Assembly: GCA_028696935.1 (NCBI GenBank)
Contig: JAQVGE010000055.1
Span: forward strand, 1 to 6,707
Length of the DNA: 6,707 nucleotides
Reading direction: 5' to 3'
Source of the DNA: Minisyncoccota bacterium
GTDB taxonomy: Bacteria; Patescibacteria; Paceibacteria; UBA9973
In this document: piece by piece, positions 1 through 5,669 of the stretch
Layout of the letters: the number at the start of each line of letters is the position of its first letter
Numbering within the stretch: the stretch's first letter is position 1
Program-made: the position numbers and the translations under genes
The notes under the pieces: generated by a model
Told to the model about the DNA's origin: nothing
The model's database searches: none
Seen by the model: the letters and a program-made list of their open reading frames with translations, nothing else

Positions 1-29
1 TGCTTTGACATAACCTGTATTACTTTTTG

Positions 30-73
30 TGGAGCCGCTTCAGAGACTTGAATCGAGAAAACTCTTCGGTTTA
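30..73 (-). pseudogene. Decayed 3' half of tRNA-Thr
   Basis: Read on the minus strand, this stretch matches the real tRNA-Thr at 107-182 from about the anticodon loop to the CCA end. The acceptor 3' strand (AAGCGGC), discriminator T, CCA and the T-loop (TTCAAGT) are kept. The T-stem no longer pairs (CTCGA against CTCTG instead of CTCAG/CTGAG), and there is a 3-nt length difference near the variable loop. No 5' half is present, so it cannot make a tRNA. It is either a duplication product or an attachment-site remnant; the sequence alone does not decide. Confidence 0.7.
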
Positions 74-91
74 GTTATGCTTTGACATAAC
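74..91 (-). other. Small hairpin downstream of tRNA-Thr
   Basis: GTTATG and CATAAC form a perfect 6-bp inverted repeat around a 6-nt loop, 15 nt beyond the CCA end of the tRNA. It spans the junction between the two 77-bp units. There is no following T-run in the direction of tRNA transcription, so it is not a convincing intrinsic terminator. It could be a processing or 3'-stabilising structure, or simply a by-product of the duplication junction. Confidence 0.35.
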
Positions 92-106
92 CTGTATTAC
101 TTATTG

Positions 107-182
107 TGGAGCCGCTTCTCAGACTTGAACTGAGGACCTTCGCTTTACAAAAGCGTTGCTCTACCAACTGAGCTAAAGCGGC
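107..182 (-). tRNA. tRNA-Thr (anticodon UGU)
   Basis: The minus strand folds into a full 76-nt cloverleaf. The acceptor stem GCCGCTT pairs with AAGCGGC, followed by discriminator T and an encoded CCA. The D-stem is GCTC/GAGC with an 8-nt loop containing GG. The anticodon arm is ACGCT-TTTGTAA-AGCGA, giving anticodon TGT, which reads ACA and related threonine codons. The variable loop is 5 nt, and the T-arm is CTCAG-TTCAAGT-CTGAG. The only irregularity is an A27-A43 mismatch at the top of the anticodon stem. It lies 37 nt after the small membrane-protein gene on the same strand, so it may be cotranscribed with rpsB-tsf. A damaged copy of its 3' half lies just downstream. Confidence 0.95.
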
Positions 183-219
183 ATATCTTAATTTTCGAAA
201 ACACAATATACTATAAATT

Positions 220-639
220 TTAACTATTTTTATCTACATCTTCAGGGTTTATTTCTTCGCGAACTTTTTCCCTAATATGTTTTATTTTTGCTTTTGATTC
301 TAGGATAGCTTTGCTAAAGAAAGAATGTCTATAAGAATTCTGGTTTATATTTTTTTTAGAAACGGAACCATTTTTTTGCCATTTACCGTTAATAATTTTT
401 TTAATTTTGGCGATAAAAATAAACCAATATTTAGCAATAATAAAAACTATCCCTTGGATCAAATGTTTGATAAAATATAGCATATTTTTTTCTAAATGTC
501 TAAAGGGAATTTCTTTTAGAATATTCTGCTTATTATTGTCAATCTCAATTTGAGAAGTTCTAATTTCCCAAGCTCTAAATAATAACATTCCAAAAGCAGT
601 AAGGATAGACAGTGAAAAAATTATTACAATTAAGGTCAT
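220..639 (-). CDS. Small two-helix membrane protein of unknown function
   Basis: This 139-aa protein belongs to no family I can name. Two hydrophobic stretches are visible. The first is a helix at residues 2-22 at the very N-terminus, which could be a membrane anchor or uncleaved signal. The second is at about 60-78 and rich in I, F, W and Y. Between them is a charged linker (about 26-58). The tail (80-139) is highly basic and then mixed-charge, probably helical, and would be cytosolic if both helices cross the membrane. The ATG lies 4 nt after the tsf stop codon with no Shine-Dalgarno sequence, so translational coupling to tsf is likely. Its place between tsf and tRNA-Thr suggests cotranscription with translation genes but does not give a function. 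A ribosome- or membrane-associated role is only a guess. The in-frame length, tight spacing and protein-like composition support a real gene. Confidence 0.75.
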   Translation of the reverse strand: MTLIVIIFSLSILTAFGMLLFRAWEIRTSQIEIDNNKQNILKEIPFRHLEKNMLYFIKHLIQGIVFIIAKYWFIFIAKIKKIINGKWQKNGSVSKKNINQNSYRHSFFSKAILESKAKIKHIREKVREEINPEDVDKNS

Positions 640-643
640 TTTA

Positions 644-1426
644 TTATTTTATGGACTCGTATTCAAAACTTACCAAGGTCGCATTATTTTGCTTCAATAA
701 GTTTTCAATAGTTAGTTCTGGGTTTTTGATGAATGATTGATCTAGAAGAGTTTGTTCTTTGAAGTATGTCGAAATTTTTCCTTCCAAGATTTTCTTTTTT
801 ATATCTTCTCCCTTATCTGATTCAGCAACTTCTTTTTCAAAAACCTCAATAACTTTTGCTTTATCTTCATCTGTAATATCTGCACTTGTTTTATAAACAG
901 GTTTCATTGCAGCAATGTGCATAGCAATATCTCGAGCAATTTCCTTATTTCCTCCTTTCAAGGAGACAATAACTCCACTTTTACCTCCATGAACATAGCT
1001 CCCAATCACTTCACCAGTAATTTCTTTAACTTGTCCTAATTCAATTTTTTCTCCAACTTTTTGGACAACAGGGTTTATTAAATCAAGAGACTCAGATACC
1101 ATCTTCTCAACTCCTTCTTTAAAAGCAATTTCAGTTAATTTGTTCGCTAAAGAAAGAAAATCTTCATTTTTCGCGACGAAATCAGTTTCTGTGTGTAGGG
1201 TAAGCAAAACGGCCTTACTTTCATCTTCTAAGATGACAATAACTCCGTCTTTGGCATTACGATCAGCTTTTTTCATTGCAATGCTACTTGATTTTTTCTT
1301 TAAGATAATTAAAGCTTTTTCCATATCTCCATTAGCTTCTTCAAGAGCATTTTTACATTGCATAATGGAGACGCCAGTGCTATCTCGTAATTCTTTAACT
1401 AATTCTGTGGTGATATTTGTAGACAT
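644..1426 (-). CDS. tsf: Elongation factor Ts
   Basis: This 260-aa protein is the guanine-nucleotide exchange factor that releases GDP from EF-Tu in the cytoplasm during translation elongation. The N-terminal UBA-like domain (about 4-45) carries the family pattern VKELRDSTGVSIMQCKNAL followed by EANGDMEKA. The signature TDFVAKNEDF lies at 81-90; its Asp82-Phe83 correspond to the residues that push into EF-Tu's G domain. Other conserved blocks are YVHGGKSGVIV (144-154), DIAMHIAAMKP (166-176) and LLDQSFIKNPELTI near the C-terminus. The length is between the short (about 200 aa) and long (about 280 aa) bacterial forms and appears complete. The start follows rpsB by 27 nt and has no Shine-Dalgarno motif. 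The rpsB-tsf pair is one of the most widely conserved bacterial operons, and cotranscription from the rpsB promoter is expected. Confidence 0.97.
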   Translation of the reverse strand: MSTNITTELVKELRDSTGVSIMQCKNALEEANGDMEKALIILKKKSSSIAMKKADRNAKDGVIVILEDESKAVLLTLHTETDFVAKNEDFLSLANKLTEIAFKEGVEKMVSESLDLINPVVQKVGEKIELGQVKEITGEVIGSYVHGGKSGVIVSLKGGNKEIARDIAMHIAAMKPVYKTSADITDEDKAKVIEVFEKEVAESDKGEDIKKKILEGKISTYFKEQTLLDQSFIKNPELTIENLLKQNNATLVSFEYESIK

Positions 1427-1453
1427 TTTAAATTTTTAGGTTAATTATTAATT

Positions 1454-2158
1454 TTATTTTTGAGAATTAGAACCACTTGCCCCGTTCTCATAAGCGTCTT
1501 TTATTTCTGAAAGGAAAAAACTAATACTTGAAACAGATGCGTCATTAGCCACAATAGGGAATTCAATCTTTTTTAAATTACAGTCAGTATTTAATAATGA
1601 AATAACTGGGATTTTCATCTTTTTTGCTTCAGTAACAGCAATCGATTCTTTTTTAGGGTCAACGACAAACATTGCGTCTGGAATCTTAGAAATCCCAGTT
1701 AGTCCTTGGAAGTTTTTAGTCATATCTTCCATTTCTCGACTGATTAGAAGTCTTTCCTTTTTTGTATATTTTTCGAAACCACCTTTTTCTTTTTGGTCTC
1801 TTAGTTCAAGTAATTTAGAAATACGTTTTTTTATTTCAGGAAAATTAGTTAAGGCTCCTCCAACCCAACGGTCAGAAACATAAGGCATACCCAAAGCTAA
1901 GGCAACTTCTGTTATTTGTTGACGAGCTTCAGCCTTAGTACCTACAAATAAAATGTTTTTACCTGTTGCAGCTAAACTCTTTATTTGTTCCAAAGCTTTT
2001 TCTAGGAGCTCGTAAGTTTTTTCGATATCAATGATATCAACTCCATTTTTTGTGTTAAATATATAAGGGGCAGTTGATGGATGTCGACGACTTTTGGAGT
2101 ATCCATAATGAACTCCTCCTCTAAACATTTCTTCTATCTTTTTTTCTTGTGTACTCAT
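1454..2158 (-). CDS. rpsB: 30S ribosomal protein S2
   Basis: This 234-aa S2 protein binds the small ribosomal subunit between head and body and helps recruit S1 where S1 is present. Family blocks are the N-terminal GGVHYGYSKSRRHPSTAPYIF (14-34), NGVDIIDIEKT (38-48), the Rossmann-like ILFVGTKAEA (69-78), DRWVGGALTNFPEI (96-109) and PDAMFVVDPKKESIAVTEA (160-178). The usual 'NTNCDP...IDYVIPGNDDA' segment reads NTDCNLKKIEFPIVANDAS here. The protein is slightly shorter than the E. coli form (241 aa) and ends in a short polar tail. The start was chosen because residues 1-13 match the usual helical lead-in before the GVHYG motif; a second Met at residue 11 would remove it. No Shine-Dalgarno sequence precedes the ATG. 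It is the first gene of the leftward operon and has a long structured leader. Confidence 0.97.
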   Translation of the reverse strand: MSTQEKKIEEMFRGGVHYGYSKSRRHPSTAPYIFNTKNGVDIIDIEKTYELLEKALEQIKSLAATGKNILFVGTKAEARQQITEVALALGMPYVSDRWVGGALTNFPEIKKRISKLLELRDQKEKGGFEKYTKKERLLISREMEDMTKNFQGLTGISKIPDAMFVVDPKKESIAVTEAKKMKIPVISLLNTDCNLKKIEFPIVANDASVSSISFFLSEIKDAYENGASGSNSQK

Positions 2159-2313
2159 AATCTATGATTAATTGATTAATCCGCTTCGGGCGGAATTTAT
2201 AATTGTTCCGTTTTTAAGCATTCCAGCCTTCGCCCAGCATCTCTTTTAAAAAGTGATGAGGGTTTCTTTACAAGGTAGCCTTTAAATTTAAAACAAAAAG
2301 CTCCTCACGGAAC
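2159..2313 (-). promoter_or_regulatory. Structured rpsB leader, candidate S2 autoregulatory RNA
   Basis: The predicted rpsB transcript starts near 2313 and has about 155 nt of leader without an ORF. A long-range perfect stem joins 2307-2313 (GTTCCGT on the minus strand) with 2205-2211 (ACGGAAC), extendable to 8 bp if the transcript begins at 2314. Inside it, 2301-2306 can pair with 2255-2260 (one mismatch). As an alternative, 2238-2258 can form a hairpin of 4 bp, one mismatch, then 4 bp. A short GC-rich hairpin at 2181-2193 (CCGC/GCGG) lies 22 nt before the start codon. Bacterial rpsB is known to be repressed by S2 through its leader in some bacteria; that this is such a site is inference from position and structure. 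I could not match it to a known family. Confidence 0.5.
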
Positions 2314-2319
2314 AGACTT

Positions 2320-2348
2320 ATACTACCAGAAAAAAGCCTTTTTTGCAA
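2320..2348 (-). promoter_or_regulatory. Sigma70-type promoter for rpsB-tsf
   Basis: On the minus strand, TTGCAA (2343-2348) is followed after exactly 17 bp by TAGTAT (2320-2325). A TG one base before the -10 box makes it an extended -10 (TGGTAGTAT). The predicted start is around G2313, at the first base of the long-range stem in the leader. The AT-rich background raises the chance of false hits, but the spacing, the extended -10 and the position support this one. Confidence 0.65.
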
Positions 2349-2358
2349 TAACCTATTT

Positions 2359-2387
2359 TTGACCCAAACAGTATTTTAGGGTAAGAT
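2359..2387 (+). promoter_or_regulatory. Sigma70-type promoter for proS-mreBC
   Basis: TTGACC (2359-2364) and TAAGAT (2382-2387) are separated by 17 bp, a near-consensus housekeeping promoter. The predicted start is near 2394, which leaves a leader of about 128 nt before proS. The -35 box lies only 10 bp from the -35 box of the leftward rpsB promoter, so the two are back to back. Confidence 0.65.
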
Positions 2388-2388
2388 G

Positions 2389-2510
2389 TGGCTATACGAA
2401 TTCCGTTAAGATTTGTTTGTGTTATCTAAGATAACGGGGTTGATTTAGCCATATTTTAGATATTTTTACTTTATCATTTAACTTTTGTACGAGAGTTAGA
2501 AACTCTCTAC
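2389..2510 (+). promoter_or_regulatory. proS leader with competing hairpins
   Basis: Two mutually exclusive stems share bases 2432-2435. One is GTTATC/GATAAC (2421-2426 with 2430-2435, 3-nt loop); the other is CCGTTA/TAACGG (2403-2408 with 2432-2437, extendable by two G-U pairs). An outer inverted repeat, TGGCTA/TAGCCA (2389-2394 with 2446-2451), overlaps the predicted transcription start, so it may act at the DNA level or be chance. A strong hairpin, GAGAGTT-AGA-AACTCTC at 2491-2507, extends to 10 bp through GTA/TAC with one bulged C and ends 11 nt before the proS ATG. No T-box consensus (AGGGTGGNACCGCG) is present. Regulation is plausible but unproven. Confidence 0.4.
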
Positions 2511-2521
2511 TTCCAATCAGG

Positions 2522-3772
2522 ATGAAACAATCACAATTATTTACAAAAACTCAAAAAGAAAATCCTGCTGATGAGGTTTCGATGAATGCTGAGCTTTTAA
2601 TCAAGGCTGGTTTTATCAGTAAAGAAATGGCTGGAGTTTATTCTTATCTACCGCTTGGTTTGAGAGTTTTAAAAAAGATTGAAGATATCATTAGAGATGA
2701 AATGGATAAGATTGGTGGTATTGAAATGCGAACAAGTATTCTCCAGAATAAAGAAGTCTGGGAAAAATCAAATAGATGGGATGATAAAATTGTAGATAAT
2801 TGGTTTAAGACAAAATTAAAAAATGGTGGAGAAATCGGATTGTCTTTTACTAATGAAGAGGCTTATTCCAATCTTTTAAAGCAATATATAAATTCTTATA
2901 AAGATTTACCTATTTACCCTTATGATTTTAAAAGTATTTTTAGAAATGAAACGAGAAGTAAATCAGGGATTCTAAGAGGAAGAGAATTTTATTGGAAAGC
3001 CCTTTATTCTTTTTCGAAAGATGAAAATGAACATAATGAATTTTACGAGAAAGCAAAACAGGCTTATAGAAATGTTTTTAATAGAGTTGGTATTGGTCAT
3101 TTAACATATTTAACTTTTGCTTCTGGTGGTACTTTTTCTAAATATTCACATGAATTTCAGACATTAACTGGTGCTGGGGAAGATACAATTTATGTTAACG
3201 AGGAAAATAATATAGCTATAAATAAAGAAGTTTTTACTGATGAAGTAAAGAAAGACTTAGGTTTAGGTGATAATTTTAAAGAATCTCGAGCAATCGAGGT
3301 CGGAAATATTTTTTCTCTAAATACAAAATTTTCTGCGCCTTTTGACTTAAAATATAAAAATGAAAATGGTGAGGAGAAATTGGTCATAATGGGAAGTTAT
3401 GGAATTGGTTTAAGTAGATTAGTGGGGACAATCGTAGAAGTTCTTTCTGATGGCAAGGGGATTATTTGGCCTGAAGCGATTGCTCCATTTAAAATTCATT
3501 TGCTTATTTTGGGAGATGATCCAGAAGTTAAAAAATCAGCAGATGAGCTTTACCAAAAAATAAAAGACAAAAGAATTGAAGTTCTGTATGATGATCGTCA
3601 AGAAGTTAGTGCTGGAGAAAAATTTGCTGATGCTGATTTAATTGGTATACCTTATCGAGTTGTTGTTTCTAAGCGCAGTCTTTCTGATGGTGGATTTGAA
3701 ATAAAGAAAAGAATTGAAGAGAATGGAAAGATAATTAATGAAGAAGAATTATTAAAATTACTCGACTCTTAA
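2522..3772 (+). CDS. proS: Prolyl-tRNA synthetase, short form without editing domain
   Basis: This 416-aa class II aminoacyl-tRNA synthetase charges tRNA-Pro with proline in the cytoplasm. It opens with MKQSQLFTKT and has motif 1 around SYLPLGLRVLKKI (41-53). The proline-pocket TNEE lies at 110-113, motif 2 at 140-156 (FRNE...LRGREF), FASGGTFSKYSHEFQ at 199-213 and motif 3 as MGSYGIGLSRL (290-300). The C-terminal anticodon-binding domain follows (about 320-416, with VLYDDR at 354-359 and KFADADLIGIPYRVVV at 367-382). Motifs 2 and 3 are joined directly, so the roughly 180-aa editing insertion of the 572-aa E. coli enzyme is absent. Odd points are TNEE instead of the usual THEE and YWKA at 157-160 where the family usually has MKD. 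AGG abuts the ATG, too close for a Shine-Dalgarno site. mreB follows after 9 nt. Confidence 0.95.
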   Translation: MKQSQLFTKTQKENPADEVSMNAELLIKAGFISKEMAGVYSYLPLGLRVLKKIEDIIRDEMDKIGGIEMRTSILQNKEVWEKSNRWDDKIVDNWFKTKLKNGGEIGLSFTNEEAYSNLLKQYINSYKDLPIYPYDFKSIFRNETRSKSGILRGREFYWKALYSFSKDENEHNEFYEKAKQAYRNVFNRVGIGHLTYLTFASGGTFSKYSHEFQTLTGAGEDTIYVNEENNIAINKEVFTDEVKKDLGLGDNFKESRAIEVGNIFSLNTKFSAPFDLKYKNENGEEKLVIMGSYGIGLSRLVGTIVEVLSDGKGIIWPEAIAPFKIHLLILGDDPEVKKSADELYQKIKDKRIEVLYDDRQEVSAGEKFADADLIGIPYRVVVSKRSLSDGGFEIKKRIEENGKIINEEELLKLLDS

Positions 3773-3781
3773 CAGATATCT

Positions 3782-4828
3782 ATGTTTAAAAAATTTTATC
3801 AAATGTTTTCAAATGATATTGGGATAGATTTAGGGACAGCGAACACCCTAGTTTATTTGAAAAATCATGGAATCGTAATCAACGAGCCTTCTGTTGTTGT
3901 TGTCAATCAGAAGACAGGACAAATTGTAGCTGTTGGTGCGGAAGCAAAATCTATGCTCGGGAGAACACCCTCCCATATTAAAGCGGTTCGTCCGATTGTT
4001 GACGGAGTTATTTCTGATTTTGAGGTTACGGAAGAGATGCTTTCTTACTTAATTGGTAAATCAGAGAAAATTTCTAAAAAATTTATAAGACCAAGAGTAA
4101 TTGTCGGAGTTCCAACTGGTATTACTAATGTAGAAATTAGAGCAGTTGAAGATGCTGCTCATGGAGCAGGAGCTCGTGATGTGTATATTATAGAAGAGCC
4201 AATGGCCGCAGCTATCGGAATACGTTTACCGATTAAAGAGGCTCTTGGTTCAGTAATTGTAGATATTGGTGGAGGAACAACAGATGTTGCAGTTATTTCT
4301 CTTTCAGGTGTTGTTCGTTCAAAAAATTTAAAAGTAGCTGGAGATCTTCTAAATTCAAATATTGTTAATTATATGCGTGATGAGTTTAAACTTTTAATTG
4401 GTGAAAGAACTGCTGAAAATGTTAAGATTGCTATTGGTTCTGTTGTTGAAGGAGAACCAATGGAAGCTGAGGTCCGAGGGCGAGATTTAGTTACAGGGCT
4501 ACCAAGGCAGGTTATTATAACTGATGCTGATATTAGGGAAGCCATTCTACCTTCAATTATTAGCTTAGTTGATGGAATTAAAGAAGTCTTAGAAACAACC
4601 CCTCCCGAACTCCTTTCGGATATAATGAAAAGAGGGCTTGTCCTCTCTGGAGGAGGCTCTCTTTTGCGTGGTCTTGATACGATGATTGAAAGTGTCATAA
4701 AAATTCCTGTTTACGTAGCGGAAGACCCTCTTACTGCAGTGTCTCGGGGGATGGGAATAATTCTTGACGACCTTGATTCTTTTGAAGAGGTTTTATTAAA
4801 TACAGACGATGCATCAGTTCCGAAATAA
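3782..4828 (+). CDS. mreB: Rod shape-determining protein MreB (bacterial actin)
   Basis: This 348-aa protein is an ATP-binding actin homologue that polymerises under the inner membrane and steers wall synthesis for elongation. The N-terminus MFKKFYQMFS is amphipathic and fits the membrane-binding helix. Phosphate loop 1 is DIGIDLGTANTLVY (12-25). GVPTGITNVEIRA (109-121) and IEEPMAAAIG (137-146) follow, the latter including the catalytic glutamate region. Phosphate loop 2 is VDIGGGTTDVAVISL (160-174), and the adenosine motif is LSGGGSLLRGLD (288-299). The length is normal for the family and no key motif is missing. It starts 9 nt after proS without a Shine-Dalgarno sequence, and its last 20 nt overlap mreC. 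Transcription from the proS promoter is likely. Its presence suggests a rod-shaped cell, or at least one with directed elongation. Confidence 0.97.
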   Translation: MFKKFYQMFSNDIGIDLGTANTLVYLKNHGIVINEPSVVVVNQKTGQIVAVGAEAKSMLGRTPSHIKAVRPIVDGVISDFEVTEEMLSYLIGKSEKISKKFIRPRVIVGVPTGITNVEIRAVEDAAHGAGARDVYIIEEPMAAAIGIRLPIKEALGSVIVDIGGGTTDVAVISLSGVVRSKNLKVAGDLLNSNIVNYMRDEFKLLIGERTAENVKIAIGSVVEGEPMEAEVRGRDLVTGLPRQVIITDADIREAILPSIISLVDGIKEVLETTPPELLSDIMKRGLVLSGGGSLLRGLDTMIESVIKIPVYVAEDPLTAVSRGMGIILDDLDSFEEVLLNTDDASVPK

Positions 4829-5603
4829 AAAAACCATAGTCAGGAAGAAAAAAATTACTAAAATTTTTCTAGTTTTAGTTCTTTTTGGTGTATTGGCTTT
4901 AGCTTTAAGTTTTAGTTTTGGATCAAGGGTTTTTAATTATATCGGTAAACCAATTTGGGTTTCTAAAAAAGTAGCAGTTAATGAGTTGGGTGATTTAAGT
5001 TATTTATCTAAAAGTAGAAAATCTCTCGATTTGGAAAATCAAAGCTTATTAGAAGAGAATTCTAGATTAAAAATTTTAATGATTGATTATCAAATTCTTA
5101 AAAAAGAAAATGATAAGTTAAAATCTTTAATTGGTAGAATCTCTCCTAATAATGATTTTATTTTAGGGTCAATCTTAACAAAACCAAATTATTCTCCTTA
5201 TGATACTCTAATTATTGATATTGGAGAAAATCAAGGCCTAAAAGAAGGATTACTTGTCTATGTAAATGGTAATATTCCTATTGGAGTAATTAGTCAGGTT
5301 TACACAAAAACATCTTTAGTTGAATTGTACTCAAACCCAAGTAGAATTACACATGGATTAATAGAGGAATCAAATATTACAGTAGAGCTTATTGGGCGAG
5401 GCGGAGGGAATTTTGAGATGTCTTTGCCTTTTGAGATAACAGCAAACAAGGGAACTTCAGTTTTATTACCTAATATAAATTCAGAAATTTTAGCGGTAGT
5501 TGAAGAAGATATATCTGATCCAACAGACCCTATTAGAAAGATAATTCTTCGTTCCCCAATAAATATTCAAAATGAAAAATGGGTTCAGGTTAAGATAAAC
5601 TAA
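4809..5603 (+). CDS. mreC: Rod shape-determining protein MreC
   Basis: This 264-aa membrane-anchored scaffold links MreB filaments to the wall-elongation enzymes on the outer face of the membrane. A basic N-terminus (7-19) precedes one membrane helix (about 19-38). A predicted coiled coil (about 65-110, rich in L, E and K) mediates dimerisation in this family. The C-terminal beta domain (about 117-264) contains the MreC-type patterns YDTLIIDIGENQGLKEGLLV (131-150), GVISQV (159-164) and GRGGGNFEMSLP (196-207). The length is normal. The start lies inside the last codons of mreB in another frame (20-nt overlap); no other Met occurs before residue 91, and a later start would lose the anchor. Translational coupling to mreB is likely. 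mreD, which usually follows, is not here. Confidence 0.93.
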   Translation: MHQFRNKKTIVRKKKITKIFLVLVLFGVLALALSFSFGSRVFNYIGKPIWVSKKVAVNELGDLSYLSKSRKSLDLENQSLLEENSRLKILMIDYQILKKENDKLKSLIGRISPNNDFILGSILTKPNYSPYDTLIIDIGENQGLKEGLLVYVNGNIPIGVISQVYTKTSLVELYSNPSRITHGLIEESNITVELIGRGGGNFEMSLPFEITANKGTSVLLPNINSEILAVVEEDISDPTDPIRKIILRSPINIQNEKWVQVKIN

Positions 5604-5634
5604 TGAATCCCACTAGAGTTTATTAATTATATAA

Positions 5635-5662
5635 AAATAATATTTAATTTAAAATATTATTT
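5635..5662 (+). other. AT-only inverted repeat between mreC and tgt
   Basis: An 11-bp perfect inverted repeat made only of A and T (AAATAATATTT and AAATATTATTT with a 6-nt loop) fills much of the 66-bp gap and ends 7 nt before the tgt start codon. A weak stem without G-C pairs is not a typical intrinsic terminator. It could lower translation initiation on tgt, act as a protein-binding site, or be a chance product of AT-rich spacer DNA. I see no convincing separate promoter for tgt. Confidence 0.3.
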
Positions 5663-5669
5663 ACACGGG

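Larger units (their letters stand above)
1..117. repeat. 77-bp-period direct repeat of tRNA-Thr 3' end and flank
   Basis: Positions 1-40 and 78-117 are identical except for one base (T26 versus A103). The repeated block contains the 3' strand of the tRNA-Thr acceptor stem, the encoded CCA end and about 29 bp of downstream flank. After position 40 the similarity to the tRNA continues but weakens. The window opens exactly at the start of a unit, so further units may lie outside it. The repeat is seen directly; whether it is a tandem array or a scar of an integrated element is inference. Confidence 0.85.

Noticed and set aside
1..117. CRISPR array or integron attC array
   Set aside because: Only two repeat copies are visible, the second is part of a functional tRNA gene, and no spacers, cas genes or integron integrase are present.
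183..219. Separate promoter for tRNA-Thr (TAGTAT at 208-213 on the minus strand)
   Set aside because: No acceptable -35 box lies 16-18 bp upstream, and such hexamers are common by chance in AT-rich DNA; cotranscription with the upstream operon is simpler.
1140..1439. Rightward open frame of 99 codons opposite tsf
   Set aside because: It lies wholly antisense to a well-conserved gene, and its translation has no recognisable features; it is a shadow frame.
2330..2344. Palindrome AAAAAAGCCTTTTTT as a bidirectional terminator
   Set aside because: It has no room for a loop and almost no G-C pairs, and it lies inside the spacer of the rpsB promoter, so it is better explained as AT-rich promoter DNA.
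2389..2521. T-box riboswitch upstream of proS
   Set aside because: The conserved T-box antiterminator sequence and a following intrinsic terminator are both missing.
3190..3387. Leftward open frame of 65 codons opposite proS
   Set aside because: It is antisense to conserved ProRS sequence, with no start context and no recognisable product.
4369..4698. Leftward open frame of 109 codons opposite mreB
   Set aside because: It is antisense to the conserved phosphate and adenosine motifs of MreB, and the low-complexity R/S/P-rich translation is typical of a shadow frame.
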